NCBI GenBank assembly: GCA_022565075.1
Contig: JADFKG010000011.1
Coordinates: 1-22,872, forward strand
Direction: 5' to 3'
DNA length: 22,872 nt
DNA from: Chloroflexota bacterium
GTDB lineage: Bacteria > Chloroflexota > Dehalococcoidia > SM23-28-2 > RBG-16-64-32
Of the stretch, positions 7,500 to 14,791 are shown piece by piece. The notes beneath the pieces were generated by a model. That model was not told the origin of the DNA and did no database searches. It was given only the letters and a program-made list of their open reading frames with translations. The translations under genes were made by a program, and so were the position numbers. The first letter of the stretch is position 1. Every line of letters starts with the position of its first letter.

Positions 7500-8570
7500 T
7501 TGCCGCAGTTCAACATTTCAACCGTCCGGCGCCGCCTTGAGGCCCGCGAAGCGTCGCTATCGCCGCACGCCGTTAAGAGCGCGGCCAGTCAAGGACGTGC
7601 CGTGCCCGATGAACCGTCACCAGTCCGCACCGAGTTCCAGCGCGACCGAGACCGCATCATCCACAGCAAGGCGTTCCGGCGGCTCAAGCACAAAACACAG
7701 GTCTTCATCGCACCCGTCGGCGACCACTTCGTGACACGGCTCACCCACACGCTCGAAGTCGCCCAGATCGCCCGTACCATCACCCGTGCCCTTAACCTCA
7801 ACGAAGACCTTGCCGAGGCGATAGCCCTCGCCCATGACATCGGCCACCCACCGTTCGGCCACGCCGGCGAGCAGGCGCTCGCGGACCTAACCCCCGAGGG
7901 CTTCCGCCACGCCGAACAAAGCATGCGCGTCGTCGACAAGCTGGAGCGCCTGAACCTTACGCTGGAAGTGCTCGATGGCATCGTCAATAGCTCCAAAGTG
8001 CGCGAGGACATCTTCGCCGAGGCCTGGGGAACCCCTTCCACGCTCGAAGGACAGATCGTGAAGATCTCCGACGCTGTCGCCTACATCAATCACGATATCG
8101 CCGACGCCGTCCGCGCCAACCTGATCAGCGAGGACGAGCTGCCGGCCGAGGTCCACAACGTCCTCGGGGACCGCCACTCGCAGCGTATCAACACACTCGT
8201 CTGCGACATCATCGAGGCGTCCTGGGCGGCGACCGGCGAAGAGTCCGATACTGCCACCGAGGTCGGGATCCACATGAGTAACGATGTCGCCGCTGCTGCC
8301 AATGTCCTGCGCGAGTTCATGTTCCAACGCGTCTACCTGCTCGAAGACCGGCAGGAGGAAACCGAACGGGCAAAGCAAGTCGTACGCGTCCTCTATGACC
8401 ACTACGCACAACACCCCGAGGAGATCGAGAGCGACTTCGTGATCTTCGATGACCCCGCCTGGCGGCGCGCCGCCGACTACGTCGCCGGCATGACTGACAG
8501 ATTCGCGCTGGCCACCGCAGAGCGGCTTGGCGCACCGAAGTCAGCCGGCCGACTGGCAGGCGCGCCATGA
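7500..8570 (+). CDS. dgt: Deoxyguanosinetriphosphate triphosphohydrolase (HD domain)
   Basis: HD-superfamily dNTP triphosphohydrolase of the short dGTPase class, which releases tripolyphosphate from dNTPs and so controls the pool. Metal-binding residues are visible as RLTHTLEV (His83) and AHDIGHPPFGH (His112, Asp113). The upstream block EFQRDRDRIIHSKAFRRLKHKTQVF is diagnostic for the family. The frame stays open into glmS, but the conserved start region (STVRRRLEAREASL) begins just after TTG at 7500. GCGAGAG lies upstream of that TTG, so it is preferred; the product is 356 residues. Linkage of dgt to dnaG is common in several bacterial phyla and puts a dNTP regulator next to the replication primase. 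Confidence 0.92.
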   Translation: MPQFNISTVRRRLEAREASLSPHAVKSAASQGRAVPDEPSPVRTEFQRDRDRIIHSKAFRRLKHKTQVFIAPVGDHFVTRLTHTLEVAQIARTITRALNLNEDLAEAIALAHDIGHPPFGHAGEQALADLTPEGFRHAEQSMRVVDKLERLNLTLEVLDGIVNSSKVREDIFAEAWGTPSTLEGQIVKISDAVAYINHDIADAVRANLISEDELPAEVHNVLGDRHSQRINTLVCDIIEASWAATGEESDTATEVGIHMSNDVAAAANVLREFMFQRVYLLEDRQEETERAKQVVRVLYDHYAQHPEEIESDFVIFDDPAWRRAADYVAGMTDRFALATAERLGAPKSAGRLAGAP

Positions 8571-8634
8571 CGAACGAATCGAGCGCGTGGCAGATAGAGC
8601 GAAACATTTCGGACTGTGAACTGTTTTACAGACT

Positions 8635-8678
8635 GGCGAGGCGCGGTAATTCGTCCCGCGATGACCGCGCGCCTCTGC
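8635..8678 (+). promoter_or_regulatory. Large hairpin in the leader of dnaG
   Basis: In the 142-nt gap before dnaG, GAGGCGCGGT (8638-8647) pairs with ACCGCGCGCCTC (8664-8675), with a 2-nt bulge. The pairing can extend outward to about 8678, and the loop is 16 nt. No T-run follows, so it is not an ordinary terminator. It could act as an mRNA structure or processing site between dgt and dnaG. Confidence 0.35.
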
Positions 8679-8712
8679 GCCCAGCTCGCCCCAAGGAAGA
8701 GATCGCCCTCAA

Positions 8713-10554
8713 GTGAACGAAGTCGAAGAGATCAAGTCACGCCTGGACATCGCCGAGATCATCGGTCAGTACGTCCAATTGCAGAAGTCCGGGCGCACGC
8801 TTAAGGCGCCCTGCCCTTTCCATGCTGAAAAGACCCCCTCGTTCATCGTCTCGCCGGAACGGCAGAGCTGGCATTGCTTCGGCGCCTGCAGCACCGGTGG
8901 TGATGTCATCTCCTTCGTGATGAAGCGAGAAGGAATTGAGTTCCCCGAAGCCCTGCGCATCCTTGCCGAAAAGGCAGGCGTGCAGCTGAAGGAGCGGCAC
9001 TCGTCTCCGGAGCAGGAAAAGACCCGCCAGCGGCTGTACGCCGCCAACGAAGCCGCGGCCGACTGGTATCACCAGCTGCTCGCCGGGGCCGCCGGCCGCG
9101 AAGCGCGCGACTACCTACAGCGACGAGGCCTCGACGGCGAGGCGATAGAGACGTTCCAGCTCGGCTTTTCGCTCGACGAATGGCACGCGGCACAGGAACA
9201 CCTGACGAAGGTGGGCTTCAACGAGCGTGATCTGCTGAGCGCCGGACTGCTGGTCGAAGGCGAGCGCGGCGCGCACGACCGCTTCCGCGGACGCCTGACG
9301 TTCCCCATATGGGACATCAAGGGCCGAGTGATCGGCTTCGGCGCGCGCGCGATGGACGACTCACAACCGAAATACCTGAATACCTCGCAGACGGCGCTCT
9401 TTGACAAGGGCGGCACGCTGTACGCCCTAAACCTTGCCCAGGAGGCGATTCGTGCCGAGGCACGCGCTGTCGTCGTCGAAGGTTACATGGACGTCATCGC
9501 CGCGCACCAGCACGGCTTCCGCAACGTCATCGCCCAGATGGGCACGGCGCTTACGGACCGCCAGGTGCGCATCCTCAAGCGCTATACAGCGGACGTCGTG
9601 CTGGCCCTCGACTCGGACCAGGCGGGCACGCAAGCGATGATACGCGGCCATGACGTCGTGATAGAAGCAGGCGGCGACGGAGAGCACCCGGTTCCGGTAG
9701 TCAACTGGCGCGGCCTAATCACGTACCAGGAAGCCGCGTCCGTCGAGCTGCGCATCGCGGTGCTGCCCGAAGGCCAGGACCCCGACGACGTGATCCGCGA
9801 CAACGCCGAGTCCTGGCGCGCTCTAATTACTGACGCTGAGCCGGTGCTCGACTACCGCCTGGACGCAGCGGCCGCGACCGTCGATCTGGACAACCCACGC
9901 GGCCGCTCCGAACTCGTGCGTGCGTTTCTGCCACTGCTCGGCGCCGTTACAGACCCGGTAGTCCGCGCGCACTACCTGCAGCGACTGTCTCGCCTCTCCC
10001 AAACGGGCGAGGAAGAGCTCGCAGCGATGCTGACGCGGCCTCAAAGGGCGGCCAAGTCGCCCAGAGTGCCCCAGGCCACAGGCGACGCGCGGGAGGAGTT
10101 CACACTTTCGCTGCTTCTTCAGCACGATTCGCTGCGTGAGGATGGACTAAAGGTGCCCGAAACGTTATTCTGGGATGCCCAGGCGCGCCAGATCCTGGTT
10201 CTGTGGAAGGAACATGCCGAAGTCAATGCGGTGAAAAACGCGCTTCCCCCAGAACTAGATGCCTACTTCGAGCGTCTTATATTACGGAGGCTACCGATTT
10301 CGGACGCCGAACAGGCGGCAGAAGCCTTCGCAGATTGCCTGCAGAGGTTGCAGAAAGAAAGGCTCCGCGCCGAAAAGCAAGCTACGGACTTCCAGATCGC
10401 CGATCTCCAGGAGCAAGTGGGTGTCTCTGGCCTGCTCGACACACCCGAACAGAATGTGATCGAGCGAGATATGAACATCGGCAAAGAGCTTCATAGACAT
10501 GGGAGGAGCGACGACGGCGCAGAGGCCGTTGAAACGAGTGTAAATGGTAACTGA
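8713..10554 (+). CDS. dnaG: DNA primase
   Basis: Synthesises RNA primers for the replication fork. The N-terminal zinc ribbon has Cys34 and His37 in CPFH, then Cys55 and Cys59 in HCFGACSTGGD; the second pair is spaced C-x3-C instead of the commoner C-x2-C. The catalytic TOPRIM core carries EGYMD (256-260) and ALDSDQAG (298-305), with PEGQDPDD at 352-359. The remainder is the less conserved DnaB-interacting C-terminus. Length (613) is typical. The GTG at 8713 is followed at once by the conserved VEEIKSRLDIAEIIGQYV. AAGGAAGAG lies upstream but slightly far. The 3' end overlaps rpoD by 11 nt, implying coupled expression of primase and sigma factor. Confidence 0.96.
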   Translation: MNEVEEIKSRLDIAEIIGQYVQLQKSGRTLKAPCPFHAEKTPSFIVSPERQSWHCFGACSTGGDVISFVMKREGIEFPEALRILAEKAGVQLKERHSSPEQEKTRQRLYAANEAAADWYHQLLAGAAGREARDYLQRRGLDGEAIETFQLGFSLDEWHAAQEHLTKVGFNERDLLSAGLLVEGERGAHDRFRGRLTFPIWDIKGRVIGFGARAMDDSQPKYLNTSQTALFDKGGTLYALNLAQEAIRAEARAVVVEGYMDVIAAHQHGFRNVIAQMGTALTDRQVRILKRYTADVVLALDSDQAGTQAMIRGHDVVIEAGGDGEHPVPVVNWRGLITYQEAASVELRIAVLPEGQDPDDVIRDNAESWRALITDAEPVLDYRLDAAAATVDLDNPRGRSELVRAFLPLLGAVTDPVVRAHYLQRLSRLSQTGEEELAAMLTRPQRAAKSPRVPQATGDAREEFTLSLLLQHDSLREDGLKVPETLFWDAQARQILVLWKEHAEVNAVKNALPPELDAYFERLILRRLPISDAEQAAEAFADCLQRLQKERLRAEKQATDFQIADLQEQVGVSGLLDTPEQNVIERDMNIGKELHRHGRSDDGAEAVETSVNGN

Positions 10555-12094
10555 GTACGAAAGCAGAGAAATGTACGAGCGCCGGCGGCGTCGCAGCCAG
10601 TTGGCGGACGACCTAATGGACGACGCCGTTGAAGACAGCGACGCTGACGACAAGGACGACGACGACAGCGACCGAGTGGTCAAGCCGGGTGGCGGCGAAC
10701 TGTCCGACGATGACGCTGTGACCGCTCCGCGTGTGCCCCACGCCCGTGGCGCGCTCGACATGGAAGTGTGGACCGGCCGCAAGTCCGAGGGGCAGGCCGC
10801 GGCCGACCTTGAGCTGGAAGAAGGCATCGACGATCCCGTCCGCATGTACCTGCGGGAGATCGGGAAGGTCAGCCTGCTTACAGCCGCCGACGAAAAGCGA
10901 CTGGCCCGCGCCATGGAAGACGGCGACTTCATCAGGCGCTTCGAACACGACCACATGAAGGAAACCGGCCGCAACGCACGCGGCGTCGATGTCCTGGCCC
11001 GCATGATCAAGGAACTCCGCGGCCTGAGAAAGCCGCTTGAGTTCTACCAGAAGCAACTGGGCCTCAAGAAGCTAACCATTCCGGAGTTCGTCGAGGCCGA
11101 AACGTTCCGCAGTAGCGTCGACGGCGTGCTCGACCTCGATATGATCCCGAAGCTGCGTAAGGCCTTCAAGATCGAGGAAGAGGAGGCCGAACGCCTGCCT
11201 GTGCGCGTTTCGATCGCCACGCACGTCCCGCGGCCCGACTTCCTGGGCTGGGCCTACAAGGAGATGGGCAGCCAGAAGCGCTGGGGCGAGCCACCCGCCG
11301 ACCTCGCCATCAAGCTCGCCTCCCACGAGGGGGCCGTCAGGGCCCACTTCGCACGCATCAAGGCTGAGGCCAACCGAGCCGAGAGGCGGCTGACGGAGGC
11401 CAACCTGCGCCTTGTCGTCAGCGTCGCCAAGAAGTACATCGGCCGCGGCATGTCGCTGCTCGACCTCATCCAGGAAGGCAACATCGGCCTGATTCGCGCC
11501 GTCGAGAAGTTCGACTACCGCAAGGGCTACAAATTCAGCACTTACGCCACCTGGTGGATCCGCCAGGCCATTACACGCGCCATAGCCGACCAGGCGCGCA
11601 CGATCCGCATCCCGGTGCACATGGTCGAGACGATCAACAAGCTCGTCCGTATCAGCAGGCGCCTCGTCCAGGAGTACGGCCGCGAGCCGACCAGCGAAGA
11701 GATCGGCAAGGGCATGGAGATCGTGCCGGAGAAGGTGCGCGAGATCATCAAGGTATCGCAGGAGCCGGTGTCACTCGAGACTCCGATCGGCGAGGAGGAA
11801 GACTCACACCTGGGCGACTTCATCGAGGACCAGGGAACGATGGCGCCGGCGGAGGCGGCCTCGCACCAGCTCCTCAAGGAGCAAGTACAGGAGGTCGTCG
11901 GCACGCTGACGCCGCGCGAGCAGAAGGTGCTCATCCTGCGTTTCGGTCTGGAGGACGGTCGCAGCCGTACACTCGAAGAAGTCGGCCGCGAATTCAGCGT
12001 CACGCGAGAGCGCATCCGCCAGATCGAAGCGAAGGCGCTGCGAAAGCTACGCCACCCCAGCCGCAGCAAGAAGCTGAAAGACTACCTCGAGTAA
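10544..12094 (+). CDS. rpoD: RNA polymerase primary sigma factor (sigma-70/SigA)
   Basis: Primary sigma factor of 516 residues that directs RNA polymerase to housekeeping promoters. Residues 1-95 are highly charged, with an acidic run at 31-43. Region 1.2 is DDPVRMYLREIGKVSLLT (96-113). A non-conserved segment follows (about 135-275), then region 2 with NLRLVVSVAKKYIGRGMSLLDLIQEGN and the -10 reading/melting part FSTYATWWIRQAITRAI (331-347), then region 3. Region 4 ends in TLEEVGREFSVTRERIRQIEAKALRKLR, the helix-turn-helix that reads the -35. The start overlaps the end of dnaG, and the GAAACGAG upstream is only a weak ribosome site. A perfect hairpin closes the operon 22 nt after the stop. 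Confidence 0.97.
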   Translation: MVTEYESREMYERRRRRSQLADDLMDDAVEDSDADDKDDDDSDRVVKPGGGELSDDDAVTAPRVPHARGALDMEVWTGRKSEGQAAADLELEEGIDDPVRMYLREIGKVSLLTAADEKRLARAMEDGDFIRRFEHDHMKETGRNARGVDVLARMIKELRGLRKPLEFYQKQLGLKKLTIPEFVEAETFRSSVDGVLDLDMIPKLRKAFKIEEEEAERLPVRVSIATHVPRPDFLGWAYKEMGSQKRWGEPPADLAIKLASHEGAVRAHFARIKAEANRAERRLTEANLRLVVSVAKKYIGRGMSLLDLIQEGNIGLIRAVEKFDYRKGYKFSTYATWWIRQAITRAIADQARTIRIPVHMVETINKLVRISRRLVQEYGREPTSEEIGKGMEIVPEKVREIIKVSQEPVSLETPIGEEEDSHLGDFIEDQGTMAPAEAASHQLLKEQVQEVVGTLTPREQKVLILRFGLEDGRSRTLEEVGREFSVTRERIRQIEAKALRKLRHPSRSKKLKDYLE

Positions 12095-12116
12095 CCGCAA
12101 GCGTTCACTAGCATCC

Positions 12117-12143
12117 GAGCGGCGGTCAGTCTGACCGCCGCTC
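12117..12143. terminator. Perfect 13-bp hairpin between rpoD and a convergent GNAT gene
   Basis: GAGCGGCGGTCAG (12117-12129) is the exact reverse complement of CTGACCGCCGCTC (12131-12143), with T12130 at the centre; in RNA the loop would open to 3-5 nt. TTCAT follows on the plus strand. It lies 22 nt after the rpoD stop and just 1 nt beyond the minus-strand GNAT stop, so it probably ends transcription from both sides. Confidence 0.8.
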
Positions 12144-12144
12144 T

Positions 12145-12570
12145 TCATCTGTCGACGTTGCGAGAGAACTGGACAATGTCGTCGTTCGCGACGTAGGCAG
12201 CCGCCTCCCAGAACGGGATCGCCGGCGGGCTGCGCCGGTCGACCAGTGCGTAGATACGGCGGGCGCCTCTTCCTCGCAGACGCGACTCGATCTCGTCAAC
12301 GAGCTTCCGCGCCACGCCCTTGCGGCGCAGCGCCGGGTCAGCGACGAGCCGTGCTATGTGCCCGCGCCAGCCATCCCAGCCGCCGATCACGCTGCCGACG
12401 ATACGCCCATCGGCCTCCGCCACCAGAAAGAGGTCTGGCGAGAAGTCGTGGAACTGTTGCAGGTACTCCGGCTGGTCGGGCAGCTCAGTGTGCCGGTCGA
12501 TCGAGTACCACATCGCAATGATGGTGTCGAAGTCGGCCGGCAGTGCCTCGCGGATCGTCACATCGCTCAC
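12145..12570 (-). CDS. GNAT-family N-acetyltransferase
   Basis: A single-domain acetyltransferase of 141 residues that uses acetyl-CoA. Motif A is ARLVADPALRRKGVARKLVDEI, where RRKGVA is the pyrophosphate-binding loop; the C-terminal strand-helix reads IYALVDRRSPPAIPFWEAAAYV. The start MSDVTIREALPADFDTII is a classic GNAT N-terminus. GTG at 12570 is preferred because TACAAT lies 8 nt upstream, giving a leaderless message. A longer frame from GTG at 12603 would have to run through that promoter. The substrate is unknown; small molecules, peptides and protein N-termini are all possible. Confidence 0.85.
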   Translation of the reverse strand: MSDVTIREALPADFDTIIAMWYSIDRHTELPDQPEYLQQFHDFSPDLFLVAEADGRIVGSVIGGWDGWRGHIARLVADPALRRKGVARKLVDEIESRLRGRGARRIYALVDRRSPPAIPFWEAAAYVANDDIVQFSRNVDR

Positions 12571-12578
12571 GAATGCAG

Positions 12579-12584
12579 ATTGTA
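12579..12584 (-). promoter_or_regulatory. TACAAT -10 eight bases before the GNAT start
   Basis: Minus-strand TACAAT is followed by 8 nt and then the GTG start at 12570. The geometry equals that of cmk. No Shine-Dalgarno is possible in so short a gap, and no clear -35 was found. Confidence 0.5.
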
Positions 12585-12610
12585 CGATGGAGCGCGACGT
12601 CACGCAGCGG

Positions 12611-12640
12611 TTGACGCACCGAAATCGTCAGGCGTAGCAT
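12611..12640 (+). promoter_or_regulatory. Sigma-70 promoter of the FmdB-like gene
   Basis: TTGACG (12611-12616) and TAGCAT (12635-12640) are separated by 18 bp. Transcription would begin near 12647, about 10 nt before the ATG at 12657. It diverges from the GNAT promoter on the other strand. Confidence 0.5.
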
Positions 12641-12656
12641 CAAACGCAGATAGGAT

Positions 12657-12884
12657 ATGCCACTTTACGAGTACGTCTGCAACGACTGCGAGACCCGCTT
12701 CGAGGTCCTCCGCCCGGTGAGCCGGATGGACGACGGGGCGGACTGCCCGCGCGGCCACGTCTCCGCACGCCGTGTCCTCTCCGCCTTCGCCACGATGACC
12801 CGCGACGAGTACGCGGATCCTGAGCCCGCTGCTGGCGGCGGCTGTGGCGGCGGCTGCACCAACTGCGCCTGCAGCGTCAACTAG
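12657..12884 (+). CDS. FmdB-family small zinc ribbon protein
   Basis: The 75-residue protein begins MPLYEYVCNDCETRFEVL, the signature of the FmdB/CxxC_CXXC_SSSS family, whose members are small putative regulators of uncertain function. The first knuckle is Cys8-x2-Cys11. The second, normally CPxC, is CPRGH here, so Cys30 and His34 may complete the zinc site. The C-terminal tail has four more cysteines (63, 67, 70, 72) in a Gly-rich segment (GGGCGGGCTNCAC). The last 8 bp overlap the convergent nucleotidyltransferase remnant. Confidence 0.85.
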   Translation: MPLYEYVCNDCETRFEVLRPVSRMDDGADCPRGHVSARRVLSAFATMTRDEYADPEPAAGGGCGGGCTNCACSVN

Positions 12885-13107
12885 CGCCGGCTTGGCGATA
12901 GGCGGGCGGCAGCTTCAGCCCGAACCGCTCGGCCAGCAACGCCACATCGTGCCGGTCCTTCTCGTCCGGCTCGTAGCCAACGTGACACGCCATCTGTACC
13001 TCCGCACTCAGGCATGGCAGGTTCCGGCTGGCGACCGTCCCCGTACCGCTGAATCCTTCGGGAGGATAGCGGAACGTCCCGCCGGCCGGCTGCGGCTGCA
13101 CAGACAC
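12877..13107 (-). pseudogene. C-terminal remnant of a nucleotidyltransferase-like protein
   Basis: The 76-residue frame contains CLSAEVQMACHVGYEPDEKDRHDVALLAERFGLKLPPAY. This resembles, from memory, the C-terminal part of aminoglycoside/lincosamide-type nucleotidyltransferases, where GYEPxEKDxHD and LLxERFG recur. The N-terminal catalytic half, with its GG-WAxD-type metal-binding motif, is missing, so nucleotidyl transfer is not expected. GTG at 13107 overlaps the stop of the lit-like gene by 1 nt (TAGTG), so the remnant could still be translated by coupling. It may be a decayed gene or a retained small protein; absence of stops across 76 codons is mild evidence for the latter. Confidence 0.6.
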
Positions 13108-13904
13108 TAGTTCGGCGTGTCAGACGGCGATACGCGGGCGTGGCCTGCCGGCCCGGGCAGCGCCGGCTCCGGTTTCACGGGTAGGTCGCTTTCGGGCTGT
13201 GCTCGCGTCAGGTACAGGTACAGCCCGGCGGCTGACGCAATGAGGCTAGCCTCGAAGACGATCGCGCCGCCGACAGCGACAGTGGCGCGCTCCCAGAACG
13301 CCTCGGGGAACATCTGGATCAGGTGGTCCGTATTGGGGTTCAACTGCCAGAGACCGTTCGGAAAAGCGATCACGTGGAACTGCGACCACGCAGCATCGAA
13401 TCCGGTGAGCACAAGGAAACCGCCCATGGCCAAGACGCCGCCGGTTAAGACCGAGCCGTACAGCCCCGCGGCCGCCAGCGCGCGCGGCGGCCACATCACC
13501 AGCATTACCACGGCGAGCGCCAGGACGGCCGCGATCGCCGCGATCTGGACAGCGAACATCCCGCGCACCAGGTTGCGCACGTCCGCCATGTGTGCCGTCT
13601 CCCGCGCGTTGAACAGCGGCCCCGCCGTTCCGTCCTTGAACTGAACCGCTATCGACAGAGGCCCGGCGTACTCGCCCGTCAGATACTGGTGGATCTCGCC
13701 GTTGGCGCGCAACAGCTCCTCTTCGGGGACCCCCGACACCAGGTGCGCGTCATAGCGCTTGACGGAGTAGTCGTAGATGGATTGCTCAGAGACGGCGACG
13801 CGGATCGTCGTTGTGATCAGGGCGACGGGCACCAGGACGATGAACGCCCCGATGATGAAGATCGGTATGAGTCCAAGGCCGTTCTCGCTTTTGCGTTCGA
13901 ACAT
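13107..13904 (-). CDS. Lit-like integral membrane protein (TIGR01906/DUF1461)
   Basis: A 265-residue membrane protein with four predicted helices, near residues 12-34, 115-137, 145-168 and 208-231. The extracytoplasmic loop between helices 1 and 2 carries YDYSVKRYDAHLVSGVPEEEL and LFNARETAHMADVRNLV. A second motif after helix 3 is WSQFHVIAFPNGLWQLNPNTDHLIQMFPEAFW. These are the TIGR01906/DUF1461 signatures. The family includes Lit of Firmicutes, a lipoprotein intramolecular transacylase that moves an acyl chain on the lipoprotein N-terminal cysteine. His105 and His177 are the obvious candidates for its two essential histidines (inference). A Pro-rich cytoplasmic tail follows. The ATG at 13904 is chosen because a consensus promoter ends 12 nt upstream; longer frames cross it. 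Confidence 0.85.
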   Translation of the reverse strand: MFERKSENGLGLIPIFIIGAFIVLVPVALITTTIRVAVSEQSIYDYSVKRYDAHLVSGVPEEELLRANGEIHQYLTGEYAGPLSIAVQFKDGTAGPLFNARETAHMADVRNLVRGMFAVQIAAIAAVLALAVVMLVMWPPRALAAAGLYGSVLTGGVLAMGGFLVLTGFDAAWSQFHVIAFPNGLWQLNPNTDHLIQMFPEAFWERATVAVGGAIVFEASLIASAAGLYLYLTRAQPESDLPVKPEPALPGPAGHARVSPSDTPN

Positions 13905-13916
13905 ATGCCCGACTCC

Positions 13917-13969
13917 ATCGTAGGAACAATCGCTAACCTTTGTCAACGATTTTCGGGACGCGCTATCAT
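13917..13969. promoter_or_regulatory. Symmetric divergent promoter with a shared -35
   Basis: Minus strand: TTGACA (13941-13946), 18 bp, TACGAT (13917-13922), leading to the lit-like gene. Plus strand: TTGTCA (13940-13945), 18 bp, TATCAT (13964-13969), leading to mazG. The two -35 hexamers lie over each other in TTTGTCAA, so RNA polymerase cannot occupy both at once. Both -10 elements are 12 nt or less from their start codons. Confidence 0.75.
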
Positions 13970-13976
13970 GGCCCCT

Positions 13977-14780
13977 ATGGATCACGTGATGACGCCCATC
14001 GATCGCCAGACGCGCACCTTCGCCGGGCTGCGAAAGATCGTCGCGACCCTACGCGGGCCCGACGGCTGTCCCTGGGACCGCGCCCAAAGCCACCGGTCCC
14101 TCCGGCACCACATGTCGGAAGAGGCGAGCGAAGCGATCGACGCTATCGATCAAGACGACGCCGACGCGCTCAAAGAGGAGCTGGGCGACCTACTCCTGCA
14201 GATCCTCCTCCACGCCCAGATCGCCGAAGAGGCCAGCGAGTTCCGCATGGGCGACGTCATCGAATCGCTCGCTGAGAAGCTCGTTCGTCGGCACCCACAC
14301 GTCTTCGACGAGGCGGTGGCCGAAACCCCGGAGGCGGTTGTTGAGCAATGGGAGGACATCAAGCGCAATGAACGGAACGGCGCCTCCGCCCTCACGGGCA
14401 TTCCGTCGGCGCTGCCGGCGCTCGCTCAAGCACAGACCGTTCAGCGCCGCGCTGGCAACGCCGGATTCGCGTGGGAAACGGAAGAACAAGCCTGGAAGGC
14501 GCTCGATGAGGAGCTGGCGGAGCTTCGAGCGGCTAACACGCCGGAGCAACGCCGCGCCGAGGCCGGTGACGCCATCTTCGCTCTCGCCAACCTCGCCCGT
14601 TTCCTGGACGTCGAAGGCGAGGAAGCTTTGCGCGCGACGACCCGCCGCTTCAGCGACCTCTTCCGCGCTGTCGAGGGCATGGCCGGTGAGCAGTCGGTCG
14701 ACCTGCGGGAGACCGACCTCGAGACGAAGTTGGCTATGTGGAAAGAAGCGAAGAAGCGCAGTCTGAAGCAGAAGGCCTGA
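13977..14780 (+). CDS. mazG: Nucleoside triphosphate pyrophosphohydrolase MazG
   Basis: All-alpha NTP pyrophosphatase that hydrolyses NTPs/dNTPs to the monophosphate plus PPi, used for nucleotide-pool cleaning. It has the two-domain MazG architecture (267 residues). The first domain carries LRGPDGCPWDRAQSHRSL (25-42), then EEASE (48-52) and EELGD (67-71), the metal-binding acidic motifs. The second repeats the pattern with AGFAWETEEQAWKALDEELAEL and EAGDAIFALANLARF. ATG at 13977 is chosen because TATCAT lies 7 nt upstream and an earlier ATG at 13968 overlaps that -10. There is no Shine-Dalgarno, so a leaderless mRNA is expected. The thioredoxin-like gene follows after 11 nt and is probably co-transcribed. 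Confidence 0.93.
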   Translation: MDHVMTPIDRQTRTFAGLRKIVATLRGPDGCPWDRAQSHRSLRHHMSEEASEAIDAIDQDDADALKEELGDLLLQILLHAQIAEEASEFRMGDVIESLAEKLVRRHPHVFDEAVAETPEAVVEQWEDIKRNERNGASALTGIPSALPALAQAQTVQRRAGNAGFAWETEEQAWKALDEELAELRAANTPEQRRAEAGDAIFALANLARFLDVEGEEALRATTRRFSDLFRAVEGMAGEQSVDLRETDLETKLAMWKEAKKRSLKQKA

Positions 14781-14791
14781 AGGAGGACGAC

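Noticed and set aside
13590..13976. Upstream extension of mazG
   Set aside because: It would run antisense through the lit-like gene and across the divergent promoter; the conserved MazG sequence begins after ATG 13977.
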